Source of the DNA: Verrucomicrobiales bacterium
Lineage (GTDB): Bacteria > Verrucomicrobiota > Verrucomicrobiia > Limisphaerales > UBA1096
Reading direction: 5' to 3'
Length of the DNA: 8,149 nucleotides
Assembly (NCBI GenBank): GCA_002689335.1
Contig: NZFR01000130.1
Span: 2,561-10,709 of the forward strand
Shown here: one piece after another, positions 1 through 7,111 of the stretch
Layout: every line of letters begins with the position of its first letter
How positions within the stretch are numbered: position 1 is the stretch's first letter
Notes under the pieces: generated by a model
Seen by the model: only the letters and a program-made list of their open reading frames with translations
The model's database searches: none
Told to the model about the DNA's origin: nothing
Position numbers and translations under genes: made by a program

Positions 1-500
1 CGATCAACCGGGTGTCCTCCCTCCGGCCCCGGCAGCTCCGGTCGACGTGGCTTGAGATTCAGCACCGGTGCCTTGGCGAAATTCGCACCCTCCTCCCACT
101 CGAGTCCCTGATCGATCCAAGCCCGAACCAAACCGACTTGTTTCGGAGTAAATTTTGACCCCTTTTGCGGCATCACATTGTCGGGGTCGATCCCCGAGAC
201 CAGCTCCACAAGATAACTCTCCGCACTTTTCCCGATCACCACCGACGCCCCAGTGTCGCCCCCGGCCAACAACTGCTCGCGCGTCTCGAGGCTGAATCCC
301 CCCTTGAACTTGCCTTTGCCATGGCACTTCGTACAGCTCTGCTCGAGCAGCGGATAGATTTCCTTGGCGAAACTGACCTTGTGCTTCGCGGCCGGCGGCA
401 GCTTGGCCTGTTGCTCGGCACTCGACTGAGCCCGGAAGACTCCCGGCAAAGCCAGCAGCAACCCGAAACACACAATGGTAACTCGACAAAAAACTTTCAC
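1..500 (-). CDS. PSCyt1-type (planctomycete cytochrome C domain) secreted protein, N-terminal part
   Basis: This is the 5' end of a gene that continues past the left edge; 166 codons are visible. Residues 1-25 read as a signal peptide (MKVFCR, then a hydrophobic run, then FRAQS). A haem-binding CxxCH motif follows at residues 56-60 (CTKCH), after FAKEIYPLLEQS, and further on come VMPQKG and AWIDQGLEWEEGA. This pattern is typical of the PSCyt1 domain (PF07635). The last visible residues, LKPRRPELPG...HPVD, match the linker that usually precedes DUF1549/DUF1553 in large proteins of Planctomycetota and Verrucomicrobiota, so the full protein is probably several times longer. It should be exported. 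The biochemical role of the family is poorly known; a part in polysaccharide breakdown has been proposed. The GTG at 500 is the best start: the only other in-frame option after the preceding gene's TAG is an ATT. I see no ribosome binding site. CTTGGCGAA, one base off the window's TTGGCCAA repeat, occurs twice. Confidence 0.85.
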   Translation of the reverse strand, partial: MKVFCRVTIVCFGLLLALPGVFRAQSSAEQQAKLPPAAKHKVSFAKEIYPLLEQSCTKCHGKGKFKGGFSLETREQLLAGGDTGASVVIGKSAESYLVELVSGIDPDNVMPQKGSKFTPKQVGLVRAWIDQGLEWEEGANFAKAPVLNLKPRRPELPGPEGGHPVD

Positions 501-548
501 GGTGGAGCGAAGATAGAACCCCGCACCCCACCGGAAAAGGAAAATGCG

Positions 549-2147
549 CTACGAACCCTCCGGTAAAATCTCGTAAACGAGCAGGAACAATCCTTCGCCC
601 AGACGATCGCTCACATTTTTGAAAGCTTGATCGCGCTCCATCAACACGGCCAAACTGGATTCCGGAATAGCGATCGCAAATCGCGCTCCAGACCGCTTGA
701 AAGCACCGAGATCTCCGCCTTCACCCGCACTGTCGAACAAGTCTCCATGCCACTGCTGCCCAAGATGCCAAGCGACGTATAACCCAACCCGATGACCTTC
801 CGCCGAAAAGAATGTCGAACCGACAATCGGCCCCACCAAACCGGATTTTTTCATCCGCTTGGCCAAGTCCTGCGCCACAATTCCGGCTTCCGGCTCAAGA
901 GGAGTTCGCCAAGCCAACGGCAGCAAAAAAATCAACGCACACACCCAAGCAACGGGCCTATGTTTTGCAAACGTCACCTCCGCTTGGCCAATCGCAAGAA
1001 TCAGTAACAACGGCAGAAACAAATAAAAATAACGCTGATCCACAGACATCACGTAGACCGGTAGATAAACGCCACCAAGGCAGATCAGCGGGATCACCAT
1101 CCAGCGCCACCGATCGGTCAGCCAATTTTTTCGCCAAGGGCGTTTTGCAAACAGTGCCAAGCCAAAACCCAGCGTCCCAACCCCAAACCAACTCAGCCAC
1201 ACACCGACACCATCGAAGCCCGCCAAAAACTGCAGCACCGTCTTCGTGTTGCGTCCGATGAGCAAAAGCTGGTGCGAAAAACTCTCGCCAGTCTCCAACG
1301 GAGACCACGTGTCGTAAGCCATCCGACTCGGATCCTCCCAAGCCGTCACCCTCCCCGGCTCCGGTTGGTAAATCGTGCTACCAAACGGATGCGGCGCCGG
1401 TTCGTCATTGCCCGGCCCAACGATTGCATGAGCAATCGCGCCGGAGGTCGAAAACGTTGGCTTGTCGTACTTGAGCGAAAGCACGACGATCCAAGGAAGC
1501 GAAACCAATGCGAACAAACCAAGAGATTGGCCAAGCTGCCGCCAGACTGCCGATCGGTTCTCCGCTTGACCAAGCCGCCAGCAAAGCGCGAGCAACACGC
1601 TTGCCACCACGCCAACCGGCAACGCCACCGCCTTGGCCAAGTAAGCCAGGCCCCAAGTCGCACCGCCCCCCAGCGACCGCCACCGATTCATCAACCAATC
1701 CGGCGACACCGCTTGGCCAAGCGCGAAAGCCATCAACCCGGCAACCAAAAGATCCGGCGTCACGTTTTCTGCCATCCAGCCGGGAATCGTTAACGCCAAC
1801 ACGCACGCCATGATCAACTCGTCGACCAAACGCAATCCCACGGCACGAACCAAAAACAGGCTCCCGTGAAAAAACACTCCGCCGGAAATCAACATCGCCA
1901 TTTTCCCGGCGAACAACGGTGACACGCCCAACCACAGAAACGGCACCATTAACCAACTTAACAGCGGCCCCCAATAGCCGTTCACCGCGAAATCGAAATT
2001 CCCCGTCGACCAATATTCGGCGACACGCATGTACGCGATGGCATCGGTGTTGAGACGCAGTAAATGATTCAGCGCCGCCACCAACATCAACACATAGGCC
2101 ACCACCCAGCTGAGGCGCAGCCAAAAATGCAGCTTCGACTCAGCCAT
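549..2147 (-). CDS. Polytopic membrane glycosyltransferase, GT-C / family 39-like
   Basis: A 532-residue integral membrane protein. A short cytoplasmic N-terminus (MAESKLHFW) leads into a first membrane helix at about residues 12-30, then a periplasmic stretch LNTDAIAYMRVAEYW. Its Asp35 sits where GT-C enzymes (ArnT/PMT-like, glycosyltransferase 39 group) keep their first-loop catalytic acid. About ten further hydrophobic segments follow, then a soluble C-terminal part of about 110 residues. GT-C enzymes transfer a sugar from a polyprenyl-phosphate carrier to a lipid, protein or glycan on the outer face of the membrane. The acceptor cannot be read from this sequence. The GT2 gene two genes upstream would be a fitting source of the lipid-linked donor. 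Start choice: ATG at 2147. An in-frame TTG at 2180, four bases after the methyltransferase stop, would add 11 polar residues (SQNKTKPALG); neither has a clear ribosome binding site. The gene carries five exact TTGGCCAA palindromes, the most in the window together with the helicase gene, plus a one-base variant at 1565-1574. Confidence 0.8.
   Translation of the reverse strand: MAESKLHFWLRLSWVVAYVLMLVAALNHLLRLNTDAIAYMRVAEYWSTGNFDFAVNGYWGPLLSWLMVPFLWLGVSPLFAGKMAMLISGGVFFHGSLFLVRAVGLRLVDELIMACVLALTIPGWMAENVTPDLLVAGLMAFALGQAVSPDWLMNRWRSLGGGATWGLAYLAKAVALPVGVVASVLLALCWRLGQAENRSAVWRQLGQSLGLFALVSLPWIVVLSLKYDKPTFSTSGAIAHAIVGPGNDEPAPHPFGSTIYQPEPGRVTAWEDPSRMAYDTWSPLETGESFSHQLLLIGRNTKTVLQFLAGFDGVGVWLSWFGVGTLGFGLALFAKRPWRKNWLTDRWRWMVIPLICLGGVYLPVYVMSVDQRYFYLFLPLLLILAIGQAEVTFAKHRPVAWVCALIFLLPLAWRTPLEPEAGIVAQDLAKRMKKSGLVGPIVGSTFFSAEGHRVGLYVAWHLGQQWHGDLFDSAGEGGDLGAFKRSGARFAIAIPESSLAVLMERDQAFKNVSDRLGEGLFLLVYEILPEGS
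1710..1723. repeat. Perfect 14-base member of the TTGGCCAA palindrome family, intragenic
   Basis: CGCTTGGCCAAGCG lies inside the GT-C membrane protein gene and encodes the Leu-Gly-Gln-Ala of FALGQAVSP at the edge of a membrane segment. Confidence 0.8.
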
Positions 2148-2184
2148 GCCTAACGCTGGTTTTGTTTTGTTTTGACTCAACGAA

Positions 2185-2736
2185 CTAGGCGGTTTTGCTG
2201 AAAATAAACAAATTATTCAACCCAAGTTGAAACGACTTTCGGAGAACCAGTTGAAAGCCGGAGGAGACGAATAGCGGCTCAACGGCATCGGGATCAAAAC
2301 CGTGATGCTCCTCCAGCGCCATCCCGTCAACCAACCGAATAAAACGAAGCACCGCCAAGATGGCGTCCACCTTCGGCGACGGCACCGTCAACACCACCAC
2401 CCCACCTCCTACCAATCGAACGCGACACGCCTCAACCCAAGCGGACTTTTGTCCCTCCGGCACATGCTCCAAAACAGCCAACATCGCGACGGCATCAAAT
2501 AAATCTTCGTCCGGCAACGAGCCGGGAAATGGCCCCGAGACGAAGTTGAATCCGGCGACGGTTTCCGGCTTGGCAAAGCGGGAATCGATACCCACTCCGG
2601 TTGCGCCATGCTTGGCCAAGCGCCGGCAAAGCTCGCCATCACCGCACCCCACGTCCAGCACCCGTTCGGCCTTGGCCAACTGCGGGATCGCCTTGCGAAT
2701 TCGCAAATCGCGAATCACGCGGTCGAGCCACTTCAC
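2185..2736 (-). CDS. Class I SAM-dependent methyltransferase, small
   Basis: A 183-residue soluble protein with the class I methyltransferase signature: motif I VLDVGCGDG at residues 26-34, an acidic residue at the end of the second strand (GVGID, Asp51), the motif IV region FDAVAMLAVLEHVPE at about 80-94, and a later strand GGGVVVLTVPSP at about 110-121. This is the Methyltransf_11/UbiE/UbiG-like fold, which moves a methyl group from S-adenosylmethionine to an O, N or C atom; the substrate is not visible. The start is GTG at 2736, overlapping the TGA of the glycosyltransferase gene as GTGA. An AGGGGAGG ribosome binding site lies six bases upstream, the clearest in the window. The open frame continues to 3258, but that part is antisense to conserved glycosyltransferase sequence and is not coding. 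Translational coupling and position suggest a joint pathway with the flanking glycosyltransferases. Two exact TTGGCCAA repeats each encode Leu-Ala-Lys. Confidence 0.88.
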   Translation of the reverse strand: MKWLDRVIRDLRIRKAIPQLAKAERVLDVGCGDGELCRRLAKHGATGVGIDSRFAKPETVAGFNFVSGPFPGSLPDEDLFDAVAMLAVLEHVPEGQKSAWVEACRVRLVGGGVVVLTVPSPKVDAILAVLRFIRLVDGMALEEHHGFDPDAVEPLFVSSGFQLVLRKSFQLGLNNLFIFSKTA

Positions 2737-3914
2737 CCGCTGCCTCCCCTGCATTTCAGCCCCAGCACACTGAGAAAAAAACTGGCCAGCACGATTTGAA
2801 AGCCAAGCGAGATGGCGAGAATCGACGGTATCACCTGCCGCAATACTTCCGACGGCTGCAGCTCGCCGAAATCGACATCCCGCCAGCCCAACGTCGCCGA
2901 AATCGAACCGGCCAAGCCCAGCGCGATCAAAACACCACCCACAACCAGACCGGTTTCCAACGCCACGAAGCGGTACAGTCGGTTCAATGTTTGGCTCTCC
3001 GGGCCAAGGCCCTGCGTACCGACAAACGTCCGCGTGAACACGGCGAACAAGACCGATTGAAAACCGAGCAACACGGCGAGGGCGGAATAAGCGAGTGTAC
3101 TCACATCGAGCATCGCCCCGCCCAGTTGCCGCGCCTCCGGGAGCAGCCAACCGCCCACCGCCAAACCGGCGATCATCAATAAAAGACCGGGATACAAAAA
3201 CAGCCAGCTCGGACTGAACAAAAGCATGAACCGCAGATGCCGCCAACCGTCGCGCCAACTGCGCAGGTGCGGCGGGCGGCTGCGGCCGTCCGGCGAAAGG
3301 GTTGTCGGCACTTCGGCGATTTTCAGGCCGAGCAACGTGGCCTTGACCACCATCTCGCTGGCAAACTCCATTCCGGTGGTTTGCAGTTGCATCCGCTTGA
3401 AAGCGTCACGGCTGAATCCCCGCAACCCACAGTGAAAATCGCCCGCTGGACAGCGGAAAAACAGGCGTCCCAATCCACTCAAAACCGGGTTGCCGAGGTA
3501 TCGATGCAGCGGAGGCATGGCCCCCTGCGCGATTCCACCGCGGAACCGGTTACCCATCACGAGATCGTAGCCTTCTCGTAGTTTCTCGATGAACGGCATC
3601 AGGCGGGAAAAATCGTAACTGTCATCGGCGTCTCCCATGATGACGAACCGCCCCCGGGCCACCTCGATGCCTCCCGTCAACGCGTTGCCGTAGCCCTTAA
3701 CCTCGACCGGCACGACCCGGGCACCTTCCACCTCGGCAATGGTTTGCGAGCCATCCGTACTGCCGTTGTCCGCGATGACGACCTCGCCCGAGATCCCGTT
3801 TTCCGAAAGGCAACCAAGCGCTTTGCGGATACATATGGCCAGAGTCTCGGCCTCGTTTAGGCATGGCATCAAGACGGTGACCTCGACGGGATTACTTGGA
3901 CTTGGCTCGGTCAT
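2733..3914 (-). CDS. Family 2 glycosyltransferase with C-terminal membrane domain (polyprenyl-phosphate sugar synthase-like)
   Basis: A 393-residue protein. The N-terminal GT-A domain (about 1-225) shows VTVLMPCLNEAETL at 12-25, VVIADNGSTDGS at 45-56, the metal and nucleotide-sugar binding DAD at 95-97 in VIMGDADDSYDF, GNRFRGG at 121-127, and DFHCGLRGFSRDAF at 159-172. These motifs match the DPM/dolichyl-phosphate glucose synthase-like branch of GT2, which transfers a sugar from a nucleotide donor to a polyprenyl phosphate on the cytoplasmic face. Four hydrophobic segments follow, at about 231-256, 268-295, 321-341 and 362-386; comparable tails in relatives are thought to anchor the enzyme or flip its product. 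The ATG at 3914 fits the N-terminus of relatives. The frame stays open to 4430, but there it is antisense to the Fur gene. It is the first gene of the minus-strand run, and a CGCTTGGCCAAGCG palindrome ends six bases before the start codon, where a ribosome binding site would be expected. The coding part has no exact TTGGCCAA. Which sugar is used cannot be told. Confidence 0.88.
   Translation of the reverse strand: MTEPSPSNPVEVTVLMPCLNEAETLAICIRKALGCLSENGISGEVVIADNGSTDGSQTIAEVEGARVVPVEVKGYGNALTGGIEVARGRFVIMGDADDSYDFSRLMPFIEKLREGYDLVMGNRFRGGIAQGAMPPLHRYLGNPVLSGLGRLFFRCPAGDFHCGLRGFSRDAFKRMQLQTTGMEFASEMVVKATLLGLKIAEVPTTLSPDGRSRPPHLRSWRDGWRHLRFMLLFSPSWLFLYPGLLLMIAGLAVGGWLLPEARQLGGAMLDVSTLAYSALAVLLGFQSVLFAVFTRTFVGTQGLGPESQTLNRLYRFVALETGLVVGGVLIALGLAGSISATLGWRDVDFGELQPSEVLRQVIPSILAISLGFQIVLASFFLSVLGLKCRGGSG
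2743..2750 (-). promoter_or_regulatory. Ribosome binding site of the methyltransferase gene
   Basis: AGGGGAGG on the minus strand lies six bases before the GTG at 2736 and inside the last codons of the upstream glycosyltransferase gene. It decides the start codon in a frame that stays open more than 500 bases further upstream. Confidence 0.75.
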
Positions 3915-3919
3915 GATCG

Positions 3920-3942
3920 CGCTTGGCCAAGCGTTTGGCCAA
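3920..3942. repeat. Tandem pair of TTGGCCAA palindromes between the divergent GT2 and fur genes
   Basis: A perfect 14-base palindrome CGCTTGGCCAAGCG (3920-3933) is followed after one base by a second core TTGGCCAA (3935-3942). Both lie in the 108-base region between divergent start codons, six bases upstream of the GT2 ATG. They belong to the dispersed family described in the findings. Either unit could fold into a short hairpin in the GT2 leader, or serve as a dyad protein site, but the sequence does not show which. Confidence 0.8.
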
Positions 3943-3958
3943 GTGGTGGGCAAACGAT

Positions 3959-3977
3959 GCCCGATTCCCACTCGGGC
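3959..3977. repeat. Inverted repeat upstream of the Fur-family gene
   Basis: GCCCGA and TCGGGC form a perfect six-base dyad with a seven-base spacer, 45 bases before the fur start codon and 45 bases before the GT2 start codon. It could be an operator or a small hairpin. It does not resemble a classical A/T-rich Fur or PerR box. Confidence 0.4.
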
Positions 3978-4022
3978 GACAACGGCGAATAACATTCCTT
4001 TTTTGAGACTAGTCGCATTGAC

Positions 4023-4529
4023 ATGCCGAAGCGTTCGCGCAAAAATAAGTGCGTGCAACTTGAAGTGAGAGAAGAAGCTAAGCAGAAGTTCATCGAATTT
4101 CTGGTAAAGAAGGATCTTCGAATCACCAACCAGCGGCGCGTGATTATCGATACAGTGTTCGACACGAACGAACATTTCACCGCCGAGCAGCTTCTGGAAT
4201 GGGCGCGATTGAAGGACAGCTCGGTCTCGCGAGCCACGGTTTACCGCACGCTTCCGTTGCTGACCGAAAGCAACCTCGTACACGAAATGGACTTCGGGAA
4301 ACCGTACAAATTTTACGATCCAAACTACTCCGATAGCCCGAATCACAATCACCTCATCTGCGAGGATTGCGAAAAAATCGTGGAGTTCGACAGCGAGAAA
4401 ATTGAAGAAATCGAACAGGATATCGGTCAAAAACTAGGCTTTACCGTAAAATCCCAAAACCTCCAACTCTCTGCAAGTTGCGATTCCCTCAAACGCAGCG
4501 GGGCATGCGACAACAAGCCCTGTAGCTAG
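4023..4529 (+). CDS. Fur-family metal-responsive transcriptional regulator
   Basis: A 168-residue protein. The N-terminal winged helix has RITNQRRVIIDTVF at 33-46, HFTAEQLL at 51-58 and the recognition helix region SSVSRATVYRTLPLL at 66-80. The C-terminal dimerisation and metal domain has HNHLICEDC, giving His108, His110, Cys113 and Cys116. His51 of the hinge site is also kept. Fur proteins bind an operator dimerically when loaded with Fe, Zn or Mn, or sense peroxide (PerR), and usually repress. Which type this is cannot be decided. In E. coli Fur a histidine follows in NHSLYLYGHC; the aligned position here is Gln145 (SQNLQLSASC). The second cysteine cluster is C153-x8-C162-x4-C167 rather than a compact pair, so one metal site is probably altered, perhaps as a lineage feature. 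The ATG at 4023 has no visible ribosome binding site; a start at the GTG 14 codons later would still keep the DNA-binding domain. No exact TTGGCCAA occurs in the gene. It is divergent from the GT2 gene and convergent with the helicase gene. Confidence 0.92.
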   Translation: MPKRSRKNKCVQLEVREEAKQKFIEFLVKKDLRITNQRRVIIDTVFDTNEHFTAEQLLEWARLKDSSVSRATVYRTLPLLTESNLVHEMDFGKPYKFYDPNYSDSPNHNHLICEDCEKIVEFDSEKIEEIEQDIGQKLGFTVKSQNLQLSASCDSLKRSGACDNKPCS

Positions 4530-4530
4530 G

Positions 4531-7026
4531 TCAGTAAGACTTCAGCCTCAGGCGGTGATCCACTCTTCCTTTTTGATGATGCTCAATTGGCGGAAGTTCC
4601 TCCAGCGTGGGGGATTCTGTTTCAGCGAGAATGGTCCCGGCCGCATTTTGCAACTCACCCCACCGCAGCCAGTCCAACTCCGGAGCGTGCGTGATCTGCC
4701 GCAGCAGACTGCGCCATTCGATTACCGCCCGATCGATGTCGCCCGATCCGAGGAACTCCGTCACCCAACTCCCCTTGTCCGCCGGATTGACATGCAGCGC
4801 AGCCACCACCTGCTCTGCCCCGGCTCCATAGCGTGGCGGCAAACCAGCATCGAGATAACCGGGCACAGTGGTGTCGCCGTAGCGTTCGCGGCAGGCGATC
4901 GGGATGCGACCCTTCCAGCGATCTTCCTCGTTGGCAAAACGATACCCGGCATCGAGGTTTGCCAACTCATAAATCAATTCGTCGATCGGAAGCGAAGCGT
5001 CTTCAAGTGCGGCAGCGATCCCAAGGCCAAAACTCTGTGAAAAGAAACTGACCACCCTCCCCCGCAAGGTCGGTTTGCCATCGGCATCGACTAGGTTAAG
5101 TCGCTTCCACAACAACGCCACACCGGTGGCAGGCTTTAATTCACGACACTCGTCAAGGTGCCGGCAAGCGGCGCAGGTTGCGTTAACCACCTGCCGCTCA
5201 GGCGGACGGATCATCGCCACGCCATACGAATCGACGTGCGCCATAACCGTTTGAAAATCCAACCGCAATTGCACCATCAATCGATACTCGTTGCGGTGAA
5301 AACGGACGACCGGTGTGTGGTTTTCGGCCAACTTCTCCTCAAGTAATGGCTGGATTTTTTTTCGCCATAACTTCACCGGCACGACGCGCTTATTCCAACC
5401 GGTCATCCGCCGCACCCACTTGGCCAAGTCGAGTAATTGGTTGTTCAACTCGTCGGCCACTTTTTGCTCTCGGCCATACGCCTGACCGTCTTCCAGTAAA
5501 ACCAATTCACCGGCTCCAGTGCGCCGAAGCACATCCGGCTCCATCAATGCCTGACACAGCACTGGCGCTTGGCCAAGCGCAGCCTCCGCACTCTCTTTCG
5601 CTGGGACAAACACATCCTTTAAAAACTGCCGCGTGGCGCTTGGCCAAGATTCCCACTCGCCACGGCTGTTGCGCATCTCCCGAACTTGTTTGCGCGACTT
5701 GCGCGCCCGCTCGGAGTCGGTGCCCAAGCCGCACGGCGCGTCCGGGTGCGTCCTCGAAAACTCCATCCCGAGCAATATCGGATGTGTGGTGAACAGGCGT
5801 TCCTGCACGTGCACCGCCTCGGTGTACGGATCCCGCTCCTGCTCGGATGCCCCGTGCATCAGGCCAAGCAGAGAAGCCCAGTCGACCATCCCGTTACGCG
5901 CGAGAAAACAGGGATACCCGTCGCGTATCCGAATCTCGTTTCTCGATACCAACGCGTAGCCCACCTCGTCGATTCCCCGGCGACCGGCGCGTCCAAACAT
6001 TTGATGAATTTCGTCCGCCTTGAGCGGAATCTCGAGATGATCGCGTCGATAGGAATCTGCCGCCAACGCCACGCTTCGCAGCGAGAAATTGATCCCGGCA
6101 GCCAACCCCATCGTGGCAACGACAACACGCAACTGGCCCGCCTTGGCCAACGGCTCGATCACTCCAGCGCGCGCGCCATAGCTCAATCCACTGTGATGAT
6201 AGGCCACTCGTGCGTGGAGCATTTTGGCCAAGTGCTCCCCCACCAACTCCTTTTGGTTCGGCGTCAGTTGCAGCGGGTTGGGGTTGGGTAGATTACGGGC
6301 GATATCAGCAGCCAAAGCCTCGGTGGCGCGGCGGCGCGGGGCGAACACAAGCATCGGGCCAAGCCCCTCGGCCAGCGCCTTGGCTGCAAACCTTGGCCAG
6401 TAACCGCGAATGCCTGATGGAACATTGTAGTTGAGCATCCCGGCGTAAATTTCCTCGAGTGGCACCGGGCGTTCATCATGCCATACCCACTCGGCGTCCC
6501 TCCCCAATCGCTGAAGCCAAGCCACCACCTGTTTGGGGTTCGCCACGCTGCCGCTGAGCATGAGCAACTGGGTCTGCAGCGGGGCCATAGCAATCGCGAG
6601 TTCGTAGTTTAACCCACGGTCAGCATCGCCAAGCATTTGGTATTCGTCGATGACCAACAGCTTGGGGCCATCGCCGTTGATTAGGCGATTTTTCTGCGTC
6701 TCCAGGGTGGCGACGATGACCGGCGCGTCAAGGTTCTCCGAAAGGTCACCGGTGGCGATACCAACATTCCACCCTCGGGCGCGCCATTCGGAAAGCTTGT
6801 CGTTAGCCAAGGCGCGGGTCGGGACGGTATAGATCGCCTGACCGGGGTTGCGGCCTTCGTTGGACCAAAGTTCAAAAATGAACGTTTTGCCCGCGCCAGT
6901 GGCCGCATGCACCACAACATCCTTGCCGTTACGCAGATACTGCACCGCCTCCTGTTGCCAAAGATCAGGCACGATAACCTCATCCAACGCAGAAAAATGA
7001 TCCAAAGACTCCCCAAACGGCGCCAC
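4531..7026 (-). CDS. Ski2-like DExH-box superfamily 2 helicase with a C-x2-C-x5-C element
   Basis: An 831-residue protein with the superfamily 2 core: motif I AATGAGKT at 41-48, Ia PTRALA at 69-74, TLETQ at 108-112, motif II DEYQ at 127-130, III SGS at 158-160, IV LVFAPRR at 226-232, V VVVATMGLAAGINF at 301-314, and VI QMFGRAGRRG at 342-351. The VIDEYQML...RGLNYELA stretch recalls Suv3, and PTLRGRVVSFF at 652-662 matches the turn after the winged-helix region in Ski2/Mtr4 proteins, so an RNA helicase or remodelling role is likely; DNA is possible. Residues 618-627 contain Cys618, Cys621 and Cys627 (TCAACRHLDEC), probably a Zn or Fe-S ligand set. The GTG at 7026 is the first start after an in-frame TAA; no clear ribosome binding site is seen. 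Five exact TTGGCCAA repeats lie in the gene, encoding LAK three times, LGQ once and WPS once. Its stop lies one base from that of the convergent Fur gene. Partners and substrate are unknown. Confidence 0.88.
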   Translation of the reverse strand: MAPFGESLDHFSALDEVIVPDLWQQEAVQYLRNGKDVVVHAATGAGKTFIFELWSNEGRNPGQAIYTVPTRALANDKLSEWRARGWNVGIATGDLSENLDAPVIVATLETQKNRLINGDGPKLLVIDEYQMLGDADRGLNYELAIAMAPLQTQLLMLSGSVANPKQVVAWLQRLGRDAEWVWHDERPVPLEEIYAGMLNYNVPSGIRGYWPRFAAKALAEGLGPMLVFAPRRRATEALAADIARNLPNPNPLQLTPNQKELVGEHLAKMLHARVAYHHSGLSYGARAGVIEPLAKAGQLRVVVATMGLAAGINFSLRSVALAADSYRRDHLEIPLKADEIHQMFGRAGRRGIDEVGYALVSRNEIRIRDGYPCFLARNGMVDWASLLGLMHGASEQERDPYTEAVHVQERLFTTHPILLGMEFSRTHPDAPCGLGTDSERARKSRKQVREMRNSRGEWESWPSATRQFLKDVFVPAKESAEAALGQAPVLCQALMEPDVLRRTGAGELVLLEDGQAYGREQKVADELNNQLLDLAKWVRRMTGWNKRVVPVKLWRKKIQPLLEEKLAENHTPVVRFHRNEYRLMVQLRLDFQTVMAHVDSYGVAMIRPPERQVVNATCAACRHLDECRELKPATGVALLWKRLNLVDADGKPTLRGRVVSFFSQSFGLGIAAALEDASLPIDELIYELANLDAGYRFANEEDRWKGRIPIACRERYGDTTVPGYLDAGLPPRYGAGAEQVVAALHVNPADKGSWVTEFLGSGDIDRAVIEWRSLLRQITHAPELDWLRWGELQNAAGTILAETESPTLEELPPIEHHQKGRVDHRLRLKSY
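5566..5579. repeat. Perfect 14-base member of the TTGGCCAA palindrome family, intragenic
   Basis: CGCTTGGCCAAGCG lies inside the helicase gene and encodes LGQA in EAALGQAPV. It is 60 bases from another core at 5640-5647, which is read in a different codon phase (Trp-Pro-Ser). Confidence 0.8.
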
Positions 7027-7066
7027 GGCGGTAGCTTAACGAAAACCAGACGGACGGCCAAATCAA

Positions 7067-7080
7067 CGCTTGGCCAAGCG
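7067..7080. repeat. Perfect 14-base TTGGCCAA palindrome upstream of the helicase gene
   Basis: CGCTTGGCCAAGCG sits 40 bases before the helicase GTG and is followed directly by a degenerate half copy (CTTGGCACGCC), so the motif is partly duplicated here, as it is upstream of the GT2 gene. Confidence 0.8.
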
Positions 7081-7111
7081 CTTGGCACGCCTGTTGCTAA
7101 GTACTGTTCGG

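Noticed and set aside
4..531. Long minus-strand open frame over the cytochrome region (starting MGCGVLSSLH)
   Set aside because: A different frame holds the signal peptide, CxxCH and PSCyt1 pattern; this one is low-complexity Gly/Arg/Ala-rich and has no family likeness.
1405..2124. A 239-codon minus-strand open frame inside the GT-C gene
   Set aside because: It is a shadow frame rich in Arg, Gly and Val; the overlapping frame has clear membrane helices and a GT-C first-loop motif.
2737..3258. Upstream extension of the methyltransferase open frame
   Set aside because: It overlaps conserved GT2 coding sequence in another frame, and a strong ribosome binding site sits before the GTG at 2736.
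3978..4022. Promoter and Fur box upstream of the Fur-family gene
   Set aside because: TAACAT at 3990-3995 has no reasonable -35 at the right spacing, and no A/T-rich dyad like a Fur box is present.
3915..4430. Upstream extension of the GT2 open frame
   Set aside because: It is antisense to conserved Fur motifs and unlike any GT2 N-terminus.
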